Source: Ifrita kowaldi (lineage: Eukaryota > Chordata > Aves > Passeriformes > Cinclosomatidae). From it: a stretch of DNA of 64,000 nt. This document shows positions 26,401 through 39,599 of this stretch, in pieces. A program made the position numbers and the translations under genes. The notes beneath the pieces are model-generated. The model worked only from the letters and a program-made list of their open reading frames with translations. It was not told the DNA's origin and ran no database searches. The stretch lies in contig VZRS01001447.1 of the NCBI GenBank assembly GCA_013398055.1, forward strand, positions 708,266-772,265, read 5' to 3'. Positions within the stretch are counted from its first letter, which is position 1. Each line of letters opens with the position of its first letter.

Positions 26401-29400
26401 CACAACACAGCTCGTCACACAGCTCACATGCACGGGGGAGCAGTGACACAGCCAACACACAGACCTGGTGATGATCACGTAGCAAATCAACTTACATCAG
26501 AACATTTGTGTGCAAATTTCCTTTGTGATGCCCAGCTCTTCTCCCCACCCTTACTCTTCCACCATACAAGGTCTTGGTCAAACCATCCTTTACTGTTCTG
26601 CTATGTGGTAATAAAGACTTAGGATTTCTGCTTCTTAGAATTTCTTGGAACTCTCCCATGGAATCACTTGGGAGGGCATTCAGCGGATAGTATCCATTTT
26701 CCCCTCAAGAGGTGATGGTTTCCACCTGAATGTGATAAATAGGAACTCTTCAGGATGCGATGGTAATGAGAACCCACAGCAGACATAACATAAACCAAAT
26801 AAAACCTGCAATTAATCTGAAAGCTATTTACTCTCCCACTGCTTACACCCCAGTGTTAGTCCACAAGCATTAACATGTCCCGTTAATCACACAGTTATTA
26901 ACTCATATTTGCTGTTGAGCTTTGCTGGGTTTATTTCAGACTGAAGAACAGATGTGGCAGTGGGTCAGGTACCAGCACATTGAAACAAAGCACGTGGAAA
27001 CAAAGCACGATACACACAGTCTCCAAGGGGCTGCTTTCCTGCTAGTTATCCACCTCTCCAGAGAGACACACAGGTGCCTTACACATACAAGACAAGTAAG
27101 TTTGGATTCGTCTGAAGGAAGCCCTAGACCACTTCACTTCCAGAATGCTCCCTTCTTCTCTTCCAGGCTTAACTAAAAGCAGCCCAATTTCAGAACATTT
27201 CTGAATCCTGAATAGAAGGACTGGGCTTTTGATCAAGCCTTTCATGTACTACTATTCAAAAGAGCATGACACTGCTATCTTCAGCTTCCAGTTGTTTCTT
27301 TAATACATTAGATGTAACAAACTCTCCTTATCCTAATCCTCTATCAGGCTTAATTCAGAAAAGATTTTAAATGTGATGAAAGGCAATTCTTACAGTTAAG
27401 ATCTTTAGAAATCCCAAGACATATCTTCTGAACTTAGGAGTATTTGCCTCTTTTACTATTTTTAGAAGGCTGGCCTCTGAAATACACTTTCCTTTAAATT
27501 CTGTGTCCTGGGGCTATTTTAGTTCTTTGGTTGTTTTGGGATTTTTTGCCTCACCTGTCTACAAACTTTAGAGGGACAAACTTCACCAAGCCTATCTTCT
27601 CTGGCAAGCACTATTCATGAGACAATTCAAAAGACACGGGCATCAACTGAGTTAGCAAGGAGACATGCTATTGTTACACTCCAACGCCATTTTCCACCAC
27701 TGCATGGTATATCTGGTGAGAATCATAAAGAACGGATCAAAAAGCAAGGCTGGACATAGAGCCACTCCACCCAGGACAACAGCTTTGTACTTGCCTGTAG
27801 CTGCTTTTGCTTGAGTAAGTCTCCCTTCTAGGTAGTTTCCTAATAGCAATTTAACTTCCCAGGCTCAATCCAAGAGCTTTATGCCATTTGGATTTTGGTC
27901 AGAACGTTTGTCAAAGAATACATTCATTATCTGTCTCTCCAAGAGCAAAGATGAACAAACCGTAATTTCCTTTGTAAGCACTTGTTAGATTTATTAAACT
28001 GAACGTGAGCTATGTCTTTGTGCTTTTGGAGGAGCTAATTTCTGACCTAGTTGTGGGTTGCTCTAGCCACAGTACTTAAACGGCCTATTTTCCTGCCCTA
28101 ATTTCCCTTTCTCTATCTACAGTGCTCTTTCACTAAAGAAGTAAATAAAAATGCCAAACAGTTTTGTTCATTTTTACTTCTCTGCAGAGAAGACTGTCCG
28201 ATCCAAAGAACATAGACAAGTTTATTCTGTATGCCAGACTCGCCTCTCCACCGTGTCTGGCTCGTGATGATCACTGACAAGAAACACCACCACAACACCT
28301 TGTGTGTCAACCTGTAAGACGGCGAAGATCCACGCAACAGCTACACCTACTCACGCTATTCCTCACCGCCTGGTGCCAGAAAGGGCTTCTTTAAGGCTGG
28401 GGATGGAGTGGCACAAGTGCAATAGCACTGCTGGGAACTGGTTTTGTTCCAGGAAGCAGGGAGAATTTCATGACTGCAAGCAAACATCACGGCACAGCCA
28501 ATTCATTACTAACACGTCAGGGAATAACTGGGGTATGTCCACAGGACATTTGCGCTGAATTTGAGGGAAAAAAGATCTTGATTGTTACAGCAGATTAACA
28601 TATTAAGTGTATGTTTAATTGACTCTGCGTGTTCAGTCATAGGTTACTGACAACTAAGGTGACGAACTGACATGACTCAATAACTGAGGCAGTTCAGGTG
28701 ACTGCGATGACTCAGATTTTCCTGCCCAGTGACACAAGAAATGACTGGACATTGGAAACTACATCCATGGAGAAACGTGATTGATGATAAACAGCACTTT
28801 ACTTCACAGACTTTGTTGACAGATTCTATGGTTGTCACCAAACTTCAGACAGACTTAAGTGGCACAGGAACATACTTTAATGGTCAACTTCCAAGGAAGG
28901 ATAAGCACTTTATTTACTCCAAGTAAAGCCAGCTGAAACCATGTCCTCTTGTGCATATACACTATTCACCTCAAGACTAACACTTAAATATGTCAACTGT
29001 ACACAGCAAATACTACTCCTGAAAACACCTGGCTTTCTTTAACCCTATTTTCCCCCTCCCTGCTTTTGATGTGCATGAGAGAGTTTATACAAATGAAGGG
29101 AAGAAAAATGACTTTACAAGACAAAGAGTGAAATGAAATACCTAAAGTGCTGTCAACGACTTATTGTAAACCTGGGAAAAATAAAGTGATAAAAATCAAT
29201 TTCTGCAAACAATGTTTCACTCACAACATTTTAGACACTCCATAATAGTAGAGAGTAACAAAAAAGGTCACACTGTCTTAATTTTAAGACAATAGTATAT
29301 ACTTTAGGAGAACTTTGTACATACTTGAGCCTTCACTTTTCAAATTTGTGCCTCAGAAGTGACACAGACCTTTAGATTTCAGGCATATAATAGATAACAA

Positions 29401-32083
29401 AAACCAGCAGTACCCATGTGGGGTCACAGTCTACAGAAACAGAAGAGATTTGCCTGTAAGCTGAGCTTTCATTTAGTGTGTTACAGTAAAAGGCTTCATG
29501 CAGCAATCCTCTGGAAAGCCATCCAGCTGATGGAGTTTACTGGGAAATGAAAAGTAAACTACCCAAACAGCTTCATTTTAAGCTTTTCAGACTAGTAAGA
29601 AGTGTGCCAGAATTGAGCCCCAGCAACTCTGTGTTTCCACTCCCCTCTCCCTTTGCAGAAGCATTTACTTTTTGTACTGTCTTGTAAGTGCACGTCAGCA
29701 GCATTACAAGTGCCCAGTGTACTCTCCCCCCACTGCAGTTTCCCATGAAAGCAAAACTAATTCACACTGTTGGTAGCTCCTCCTGTCGCCAGCAATGCCA
29801 TTGAAACACACCATAGAAGGGCAGGAGAACAAAGACTGTGCAAGGAAGCGGAGAATAAGCACCAGAAAGACAAAAAAGTGAGGAAAGAAAAGGAAAAGGC
29901 ATACTCTGCTCTCGGTTATGTCCGGCAGCTCTGGATCTGTGTAACAGATGGGAGTGCAGAATTTATGCCCCATAGAGACAAAGGCTCAGAAGAAAAATAC
30001 CTAGGATCCTCACTCAGACCAGATACTTAAAAAATCTTTAAAAAAATTAAAGTATCACTATCTATATTTTCCTTACAAAGAGGAACAGGTTTCCCTCCAA
30101 CTGCAGGAGAGTCTTTTCATGACTAACAAGTTATAATGAATCAGTTAAAAGAATTGAGCCAATTTAGCTCCAGCCAGAGTACAAGCTAAGTGCTGAAGCC
30201 TGATGTGAAATGGGAGCACAGACACACTCCTGACCACCACCAGAAACTACAGACGTCAGCACAGCTGACTGCTGTATCAGCAAAAGTGTTATTTTAAATC
30301 CAAACCATATTATTCCAAGTTTGTACTATAGCTTGTGAACAAAATTGGAAGGGGGATGGGGGAAGGACCCCTGCTACATTTGTCATAGATCTATTTAGTT
30401 AACTGGAGCCTTTGAGTGCTTACATCAGCTGAACTATGCCCCAGAGTTTATGGTCAGGGGTGGGTATGAACCAAGTTGCATCAGACATGGTTAGATGCCT
30501 ACCTGAACATGAAGCAGTGAACATGTGAAAGGTACTTCCCACCCACAGCCGGCTGTAGGAGCTGGGTCCTTTAATAAGAAACACCAGCATTAATTAAGAA
30601 AGTGGAGGTACTGCTTTTAATAATTAATAGTGAAAGAGATCTTCTAAAAGGAAGGGCAGTGAATGATCATACTGAATAATTCAGCACTATAGCCAAAGCA
30701 ACAATGGCACAGTAACTTTAGATGTTAGCATTTGCAACAAAATCCAACAAAAACATTTGATATGCTGATGGCTGCTTGTGATCAGGAAAGGGCATACATC
30801 CAAAATACACTTTCCTATCAGGTGGACTATTTCTGAAACCAGTCTTTACAATACAATTATAAGCTGTAAAATTGCACTGAAACAAGTGACTTTATACTGA
30901 GTTTATGCTCTGCCAGAGTTGGGCCCAAAAGATCCAAAGCATGGTCCAGTAAAGGCAGTAGCTCCCGTCAGTAAATCTGCATTCCCAATAGGCCAAATTA
31001 GCCACAACATTAAGTCAGTTTAATTATCAGGGAAAAAAAATCATCCCAATAGATTTTTAACTCTTCCTGTCATTTCACAAAGCTCCAGCAGCAGGGATGT
31101 CAAGTTTAGAAACAAACAAACATAAAGCTTCAGCACCTGTCGAGCATTCGGATTTAATTTGTGGTCACAAATATTGGAGAATTTTAATTTGTTGCCTATC
31201 TAGCAGCTGAAAGGTAGAGATATACATCAGTAGAAAAGCAATAGGTTTTTGTTATTGCATGAGAAAAAACTCGTGTATTAGATTTAATTGGAGGAGTCTA
31301 GCAAAATACCAAAGAGAATGGAAAAAAGTCGTTTTAAACAAAAAAGAAAAGATCTGAGTGACAGACTAGGAAAGACAAAGTGTGCTGCTGTTCAATGTCT
31401 CACTGCTGGCAAGGATTATTTGCCTGCTGGGGCTTCCCTTAGTAGATGAAGGCGAGCCAAATTACAGAAAACAAAATGCTTTTAGAATTTCCTCCCTGAA
31501 CTGTTTTGATGACAAGTTTCTATTAAGAATTGTGGTGAATTCATCAGAAAGTTGATGCAGCTTCCTTTGCTTACTAGAAACTGACCATCACAACTTCTTC
31601 AGCATCAAACCCTGATAAAATAAAACTACTGTGCCATGTACCCTTACAGACATCCCGAGGGAGGAGCAAGTGTGTCCTTTTCTCTTTGTGAAGCTCAGCA
31701 AAAAAGATAAGAAACTACTTTGGACACTAATCCCACAACACATGTCCACACTGGAATATCTGGCAGATATTATATCTGTTGTATTTACTATAAAGCATCA
31801 TTCGGCAGACTGCAGCCCATGGGGACTGTGAAGACAGGATTTTGGATGGTTCTAGTGAACCATGACACCATTCAAGCCAAGCACGAACATTTAATAAAAA
31901 TTAGGTACTGAATAGCAGGAAATTATTAATACAGGTGGAGGGTTTTGTAAAGTAGAATAATTGTAATTGAAAATATTTAACCCTCAAACTAAGGAAACAT
32001 ACAGACATGTAAGGAGGCACAACAGAAATGCGATTTAGTAAAGAAAAAAAATGAAATACGTTAAAAATAGAAATAAGAGTACA
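26401..32083. other. Intergenic region between BZW2 and TSPAN13, right part
   Basis: AT-rich non-coding DNA. The only element I single out is the pair of AP-1 type motifs near 28673-28714. Short ORFs here carry no known domains. Confidence 0.55.
28673..28714. promoter_or_regulatory. Pair of AP-1 (TGACTCA) motifs
   Basis: Perfect TGACTCA heptamers occur at 28673-28679 and 28708-28714, 35 bp apart, inside a stretch rich in TGAC/GTGAC elements (about 28645-28715). AP-1 family factors bind this heptamer. Use as an enhancer is inference only. Confidence 0.4.
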
Positions 32084-32143
32084 GCGGCAGTGCTGGCTTG
32101 ACGGTTGGACTTGATGGTCTCTTCCAACCTTGATGATTCTGTG
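32084..32143 (+). mobile_element. CR1 LINE 3' terminus
   Basis: Contains the hallmark GGTTGGACTTGATGGTCTCT and CTTCCAACC blocks followed by GATGATTCTGTG, the CR1 3' end, in plus orientation. It is severely 5'-truncated and lies immediately upstream of the CpG island. Confidence 0.9.
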
Positions 32144-32551
32144 AAGCGCCGGTAAAACTACCGGCACTCCGAATACTTTCACGCTCTGTACAAGTAAATC
32201 CCTGGATGTTTCCTTAGGATTACACAAACCATGGATTACAGGGATGCGCCGGCACTGGCGCGGCGCCGCTCGTGCGGGGAACGGAACGGTCCCACGGAGG
32301 CTCCCGGCGGGCGGGGGCGCGGCCCGGGCTCGTGTCGTCACAGCAGCGGGGAACAGGGTTCGTGTCGTCACAAGAGCAGGGAGCGGGGAAGGGAGCTGGT
32401 GTAGCCACCACAGCGGGGAACGGAGAACAGGGACCGGGACCCGCCCGCGCAGCGCGAACCGCCCGGCCCAGCGCGAGCCGCCGGATAGCGGCCGGCGGCG
32501 CCGACGTCACCGCCCTCATTTGCATACATTTACCTTTGCGCCCCGCGGCGG

Positions 32552-32556
32552 CCAAT
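32552..32556 (+). promoter_or_regulatory. CCAAT box in CpG island
   Basis: GGCCAATCAG context, the preferred NF-Y form, about 30 bp downstream of an octamer motif and about 42 bp downstream of a CRE-like site. A transcription start would be expected roughly 60-100 bp on. Confidence 0.55.
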
Positions 32557-32564
32557 CAGCGGGC

Positions 32565-32565
32565 N
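32565..32565. other. Undetermined base (N) in CpG island
   Basis: The single N in the window sits in the GC-richest part of the presumed promoter. It may be one ambiguous base or a collapsed gap. It matters because TSPAN13 exon 1 is missing from the visible sequence. Confidence 0.95.
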
Positions 32566-33762
32566 GGCCGAGCTTTGTCACCGCGCGGACGTGGCTCCTC
32601 GGGATCAAAATCCAGGGCGGCCCCGGAGCGCTGCCCGCCCGGGGCGGAGGCGGGTGTCTCATCTCCTGGAAGGAGCGGCCCCGGGGCCCGGCCCGCTGGT
32701 GCCCTTTTTCTCCGTCTGGAAAGGGCGCTGCACCAATCCAGGCGTGAAGCGGGGAAGGGTTTGTTTTGTTATTTCTCAGCCGGGGATCAGCACCCGGATA
32801 AGTGCGGTTCGGTCAGTGACGAGGCCCCCAGCAACCGCCGGTGTTCCCTGGGATGGAGCAGGGAGTTACAAAGTAGGACTGCCTCGGATGGTGGGAACAT
32901 ACGTGAGCGGGGAAAAAACGTAGGATGTTAAGCTGAAATAAATGACTTTGCTGGGGAGCTCCAGACAGGTGCCTGATTTTGTTCCAGCATATTGGAGGGC
33001 TTGTTTTCAACAGAGAACAATAAAATCTCCAATTGTGGTGTAGCTGTGGGGTTTTTTTTTCCTTGCTATCTGTGTTTAAAGGGCACAGAAATAGCAAGAA
33101 ACGGGAGTAAGTGTAATGGCTTCCTTTCACAGCACATCTGGAGAGGTAGAATGTCCTCTAATATTTCAAGTTAACAACTGTGCTTGGGGATGACTTTCAG
33201 GAGACTGATATTGGGGTCAGCCAGTGCTTGTGGGCAGTTGTATCCATGCTTTTCCGAAAGCACTGCCCGATCTTGGCTGAAGGCAGGACGGGTGAACAAG
33301 CAGGTCTAACGCTGTTCATCAGAACAAACAGTTCCCGCAGCTGGCAGTTCCTGGAGCTGATGGTGCTCACCAGGATGGAGCACGAAGGGATGTGGAAGCG
33401 CCTGTGCTGAAGCCAGAGTTTGTTGTTGTTATATTCTTTGGTGTACGAGGTGACCCGGCCCCCCCGCCCCTTCCCCCACTTTCCTCAGAGCAGAAGAGAA
33501 ACCTTTATACAGGAGAGGCTGCACTATTACTTGGTCTCCTTCCCTGGAGGAGCTTGAGGAGTGAAATATGTCCCTGGAAAAGTCTGGAGCATGCTTAGGC
33601 AGCCCAGCCTACCCACTGTGCTAGTCAGGCTGGATCCCTGTGATGCTTGGTGTTGGGCTACACCGAGCCAGAACAGAGGGGAGCAGATAGGCGTTGCCTC
33701 CTTTGGTATCTATAGTTGAAGGTAAGTTTCGTGTATGTAGAATGTCGTGATGCAGCTAAGTT

Positions 33763-33835
33763 AGAATCATAAAATAGCTCAGGTCGAAAGGGACCCCAGA
33801 AGATCATCGTGGCCAACTTTTCATAGGATTTTCCT
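33763..33835 (-). mobile_element. CR1 LINE 3' end fragment
   Basis: Reads AGAATCATAAAATAGCTCAG, then a GAAAGGGACCCCAGAAGATC-like block and GGCCAAC. This is the reverse complement of the CR1 3' terminus, in minus orientation and diverged. Confidence 0.85.
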
Positions 33836-36064
33836 GTCCCAGAAGGTGGGTTACAGGTGCATTATCCTATCCCAATTTCACTTTTCAGTTAATGCAAGAC
33901 TTCTTTTGCTGTTTTTGCTATTATTCCTTGAGTGACAGAAGAGTGAGAGAAATCTGGATCTTTCTCAGATAATACATGCACAAATCTTATTTTGTAACAT
34001 CACGTGGACAGCAGGTGGTTTTTTTTCTAAAGACTCCATCATTTATTTCTACGGCCAAATAGCCATATATTAACCAGGTGTAATGAGTCTGGTAGGTCTT
34101 TTGGGCATATCTGGCCTCAGCAAGGGTGGGTTGAACTTTTGGACTTTCGTAGTTCTGTCTCTGTGGTACCTGTACAGTGTACTTATGACCTTAATCTCTG
34201 CTCTGATGTCTCCTTGAGTAGAATTTACTTTGTGGGTGTCACTTGGTCTTCTGTCATTTGACCTATACAGAACATATGTTTTTGCTGAAGGGAAGGAATG
34301 ACTTCTTTAAATGATAGTTACAAGAATATCCAATTGTCATTGCTAGTATTGTTTATTAATTATAGACAAGTTGCAAGAATTAATGCTTTTAAATTCATAG
34401 TTGGAAAAATAACGCTTAAGGTACTTAGTTGGCCTGGTAGAGTTGATCTAGTGAAATGTGTCAGCTTCTCTGTTCCTTGGTTAGACAGAAACATGAAATA
34501 CAAGGGTTATAGCAGCACAGTGAATGATGGACTTCTTTTCTCCCTGCTGGAAAAAAAATACAGAATACAATCAGAGCAATAACCTAATAATCATCTTTTT
34601 AAAATAGTGTTGATTCACTAATAAGTGGAGGTAAGAAGGGATAGGTAACACTTCTTGGATGTTTTTGTAACCAGCATTGATGTGTCTGTATGACATGCTT
34701 GGAATGAATTAACCCTGAGAACTCTATATTGGAGGTTTCCGTTTATAGTCTTTATTCTTTAAAGCACTCCAAGATAGAATATAATATTGGAGCTTAATTT
34801 TTATTTTTTTTTTAGTACTGCCTTCTTTTAGTTTTTTAGTAGTACACCAAGAAAAATATATGTCCTGGCAGTAATAAATCAGTTACTGGTTTAAGGCAAG
34901 AAACCAGATACCCAGTAACCTAATTGCTCACTTAATGTTCTTTTCAGATGTTACTTTTCTGATGACTTTTGGTTCTTTTCTGGACTAATGTCCTTAGGCT
35001 CTGATTCTATTTTTAAATCTATTTTATATGAGTAATTCTGGCATCTATGCTGAGTCTTGCTGACTTCAATATGGTTCTTTATGGGTAGAGGAAGAGTAGA
35101 AAAAAATAATTGAGACTCTTTATTGACTCTGGGTATGTAATGATGTATACTGTCAGAATAAAGTCTTACATGGAAGAACTGAATACAAGGACCTTTAAAA
35201 TACTAATTTTGGGTATCTGGCCTATTTAGTTTTTATTTAGTCAGTCATATTTACATTTCCCATCAAATGGCAAACCCATACAAACTGTTTAAAGTGCCTG
35301 TCCACAGAATTAATCAAAATTTAGGGATGTGTTTGTAACTGAAGTGTTCCTTCCAAGGAAGTCTTCAGTAATTGTGTTGAAGTGCAAACAGTCGATATGT
35401 TTGTTCAAATCTGATTTTCAGAGAGGAAAGGGAAGTTCCTAACTAGTGATGAAAGGCTGAAGTGGTAGGTGAGCCACGAGATTAAATATTCAAATTATAA
35501 AAAATACTGATAATTCATTTGGGTGGTGTGTGCTGTTTTTGTCACCCAAGCAGCTACTTAATTATTGCTGCTGCAGGAAACGTAACGTTTGTTGGCAGCA
35601 TGTAAACATCTCACGTTTGTTTTGATGAGCAGGCTTTGTTTTTCTTACACCTAGAACAGCCATTTGATTTCAAGTAAAACATAAAGTACCGTTTCCATTA
35701 GAAGTGTGTATTTTTTAATAGCACAAAGCTTATTCCATAAAAGCATCCACATTAACTTGTAACACTAGGAAGTACCTTATCAAAATAATGTACTTTTCAT
35801 ATTACTTTGTTCTCTGTACCTCTTTTTTTTTGATTGCCTGTTAAGTGTCGTGGTTTTTGCATCCATTTTCAAAGCATTGTGTTCAAAAGAGTTTTTTGGG
35901 CTTGTTTTATTTTTCCTATCAGTGTTTCTTGTTCTGCGGGTATTGTAGTTATTGAAAGTGCATTTGTGCTTTGTGCCCTTTTCATCAAACTTGCTTTCCC
36001 TGTATTATGGAAATATGCAAAGATAAGTATAGATATTCTCAGATTTGGACAATGTGTGATAGGT

Positions 36065-36190
36065 ATCATAGAATGGTTTGGTTTGGAAGGGACCTTAAAA
36101 ATCATGTAGGTCAAACCCCTCTGCCATGGACAGGGACACCTGCCACTAGACCAGTTTGTTTAAAGCCTCATCCAACCTGGCCTTGAAGGT
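36065..36190 (-). mobile_element. CR1 LINE 3' end fragment, better preserved
   Basis: Starts ATCATAGAATGGTTTGG, then GGAAGGGACCTTAAAAATCA, CCCCTCTGCCATGGACAGGG and CCAACCTGGCCTTGAA. This is a typical avian CR1 3' end of about 126 bp in minus orientation and the least diverged CR1 copy in the window. Confidence 0.93.
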
Positions 36191-39100
36191 TTTAAGAGGG
36201 CTTTTAATTCATAAGTTATTTTTGTAATAATGTTTGTCTTACTTTCAGAGTTCCCGATGAAGAGGAGTGACCATGTCACATCTTCCATGCAAATCTGTCT
36301 GCTTCACCTTTTTGCTGCATAGGGGAGATTTGGTGTTAGGGGCAGGGTGAACATCTGGATTTTCCTAGGGAAAGGGAATGTGTCTTCTGTGTTCTGTGAT
36401 GTTTCCTGGCTGGTGTAGTGGCTACGCAGAGCCAGGTACAAGCAGACAGGAGTTAGAGAAGCACAGTTCTTGCCTCAAGTGGCAGTTTCTTTCACATTGG
36501 TGAGTGAGCCTGTGATCTCTGAGTGCAGCTCCATCTTGGTTTGTCCTAAGTTTGGTTTCAGCTGTAAGATATAAATAACCTGCTGTTTGCCCTGTCTGAC
36601 AGGCTCCAGTCAGCATTTAGGTGTGCAGCATCAAGAGTTTGCCCCAGCACCAGCCTGTGCTGTGCTGGTCTATCTCATTTGTCGCACCTGGATGCTCAGC
36701 AAATGGGGCAGGTTGCCTTGGAGCCATTTCTGTTGTTCTCAAGGACATTTTGGAGATGGCAGTATAAGCTGGACTATGTAGTCTTGATATGTAAATAAAA
36801 CTGGTAAAACAGAAGCTCCCAGGTGTTAGTCAAGGAAGGTAATGTTGGTCAGGTCAGTGTTGTGGCTTTTTTGTTTTCATTGGCATTTTGGGAAGGTTTC
36901 TATGCTCACGCTTGAGAGCACAGAAGAGTACAGCAAAAGTACAGATAGATATTTGAAGATGTTTTGCCAGGGCTTAGGAAGGCCCTCAGCTATACTGTGT
37001 GTCAGTTTATAGCCAGAGTGACAGCAGTTTGTGGTGGTGGGTCTGTAGACCAGCCTGAAGTGGGTTTTGGTTCTTCACTGTCTTGTGCAGAGCGCACAGT
37101 GGCATTTGGAGCTAAGAAAGCAGCCTGTGCTTAGGGAAGGAGCAGGAGATCAACGGGGCACAGAGGAGGAGGGTGTATGGAACATGGTGTGTTTTGATAC
37201 TGCTGATCTTTTCAGCCATCCTAATGGTGCAGATGGGCACTTTAAAACCAGCAAAATTACCGAGAGCCCCTTTGAATGCCGTGTAGAAGCCTTGTAGCTT
37301 ACATCATTGGTTGTGGGGTTTTGTACTCTGGTTTTTGTGTTGAAGGAGATACGATGTGTGGAAGAAGGATCTGTGGGCTCACCAGGCTTTGTGAAAACAT
37401 TTCACAACCTCTTAAAAAACAATGAACAAGCACGCAAGTAAAAGTGAACATTTTAGAACATAATTGTTACTGCTGCACAGCAGAAAGCTTCTATTTGCGA
37501 AGACCAGAGAGTGTTAAGTCGGGGTTAAATCTCACTGACATTGTAGTGTGTAAGTAGTTTATTACATGGCCAATAACATGAATAATTCTTTACAAGGCCT
37601 GAAACAGAAAGAACAGGCTTTTGTGATAAGAGTCAGGAATGCTGCCTTTCACATAAATCACTTGTTCCACACTCAAGGCTGTTCAATAATCAGACTACTG
37701 ATCACTCTTCATTTAAGTAAATCACGTAAGGGTGGAAGATTTTGCTTTCTGTTGGAAATCCTTTGGAAGTACTCAGAGCTTTCCTTTGCTCTCTGTAAAG
37801 CTGAAGTAGTACTGTAAGGGAATAAAGTTGCTTACAGGTTGAGTAGCTTACAGCTGTGATAGAAACCAGTTTAGCTTCATTTTAACTTGCTAAAGGTGCA
37901 CCACTATGTGCCGTCTGTTGTTTTAACGTAGTGTTTTTAGATGAAATATTGGGAATCAGAATTGTCTTCTAGACTCTCTATGGCTGTGCAGAAATGGTTG
38001 GCCAAGTTGAAGGGGAGAGTGGTGGAAACCTCTGCCTTCAGTATATATGCCATTTGACATTTAAATTTTAAAGCACCCTTAAAAGTAATAGAATATGAAC
38101 TTAAATGCAGAGAGAGAGGTTAGGGAGGATGTATTTCATCATTTGTGTAATCTCTCTGGTTTTAGTTCCTGTTCCATATCTACCCTGACAGCTATTCTAT
38201 AAATATTTCCCATGCTGATACAAGTATAAATGCTATATAATCTCTTTACCTGGGAATGGTGAATCAGTAGTTCTTGAAATTTAAATTCTGAAATGTAGTT
38301 TTTACCGACTCCGGTTTGTACTGAGGTGATAAGGGAGCAGTGGGAATACCAGTTTCTGCATATGACTTCCTTCCTAGCCAGCAGTCCTAGCTAGTTGAAA
38401 TACAAAAAAGTTGCCAGTTAGTCAAGGCAGCGGATTTGCTGGTGGCCTGCTGTTGTAGGAAGGAGGAAGTGGTTTTAGCATTTGAATTGTTTCTCAGTGG
38501 CATTGCATAGAGAAATAGTTCGTCAGTATTTGTTTCTTTTTTGTAATGTAGACTATAAACTTGCGCATAAGTACAGAAGGGGTACTTGTGGAGAGAAATA
38601 TTTTTTCAGTACAGGAATGAGGGAAATGAGCAGCTATGTGCAGAAGAGAACTTGGATCTAAAGAAGAGAGCAAATTATGAGATTTGTTAGAGAAACTGTT
38701 ATTTTTGGAATATCCCTGAAATTCAGATGTGTGTATGTGTGTGTATAAAAAAAAAAGGGAAGTCGCCTAAACTGGTGTCTGATCTGTTCCACTGATCTTG
38801 AATTTAAATCTTCCCTAAAATTTTCCCTATACAGATACTGACATTGGAGTAATGTTTTGTCTACTGACAATATGCTTGATTTTTTTTTTTTTTCCCTTTT
38901 TTTTTATTCCAAAGTAGAAGTACCGTTATCTCATAGGGATAACCACTAATCTTCACTTAGGGTTTGTGCTACCTAAAGGTTTGCTCTGGTAAAGCATTTA
39001 CTTAATTTCAAAATTATGAGTTTATATATTGAATTATGCTAAATCTGTATTTTTTTGTGTGCCTTTTAAGTAAGGTAGCTAGGGTTTGAATTGATGGAAA

Positions 39101-39269
39101 AGATAATATATAGTAAATGAAGATATTAAATACAAAATACTGTCACCCCTCCACATGTATGCACCTTCCATGGCTTTGTATTGTTTTTCTGGTATGTGGA
39201 CAGTGTGTGCTTGTAGCATCATTCTGTACACAAATTACTCCAGTTTGAGGTTATTATAAATTCTTTGCT

Positions 39270-39299
39270 CTTAATGCTTGTTGGCTTAATGCTTGTTGG
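39270..39299. repeat. Two tandem copies of a 15-bp unit
   Basis: CTTAATGCTTGTTGG occurs twice head to tail without mismatch: a small replication-slippage duplication. Confidence 0.9.
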
Positions 39300-39599
39300 C
39301 TTTTATGTGAACACGCCTTAAGTGAATGTGACCTTTTGAATCACTTCTGAGAACAAGACTTGTACTCGTGTTTTTGAAGCTGTGTAAGTACTTCTGAAGA
39401 ATCATTTATTGCTCTTTTATTGAGAGACTCTCTTACTGCTTGTAAAAAGGTGCTCTGTTGATAGGTAGTTCAGAAGCTATGTAGTGAGCTAGATGGTGCA
39501 GAAGAGTCCTTGGTCAGTGCTAAATCCTTCTCCTTTGTGCATGTTAAAACTTTGATTTTTGGTGTGGAGAGAGTGGCATGGTGAAAGTGCTGGCTCTGG

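Larger units (their letters stand above)
32150..32760. promoter_or_regulatory. TSPAN13: CpG island, candidate TSPAN13 promoter
   Basis: The only long CpG-dense block in the window. It contains a CRE-like GACGTCAC (32503-32510), an octamer ATTTGCAT (32518-32525), a CCAAT box (32552-32556) and several GC boxes. CCAAT plus GC boxes are typical of a TATA-less housekeeping-type promoter. TSPAN13 exon 2 lies 11.5 kb downstream on the plus strand and no other gene is near, so the assignment to TSPAN13 is by position. The TSPAN13 start (MVCGGF-like) is not found here, and N at 32565 marks an unresolved base. Confidence 0.6.

Noticed and set aside
32272..32931. Plus-strand ORF of 219 codons in the CpG island
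   Set aside because: It crosses the N, is open in two frames at once, and is rich in G/A/R/P as expected from GC-rich non-coding DNA. It contains no TSPAN13 start.
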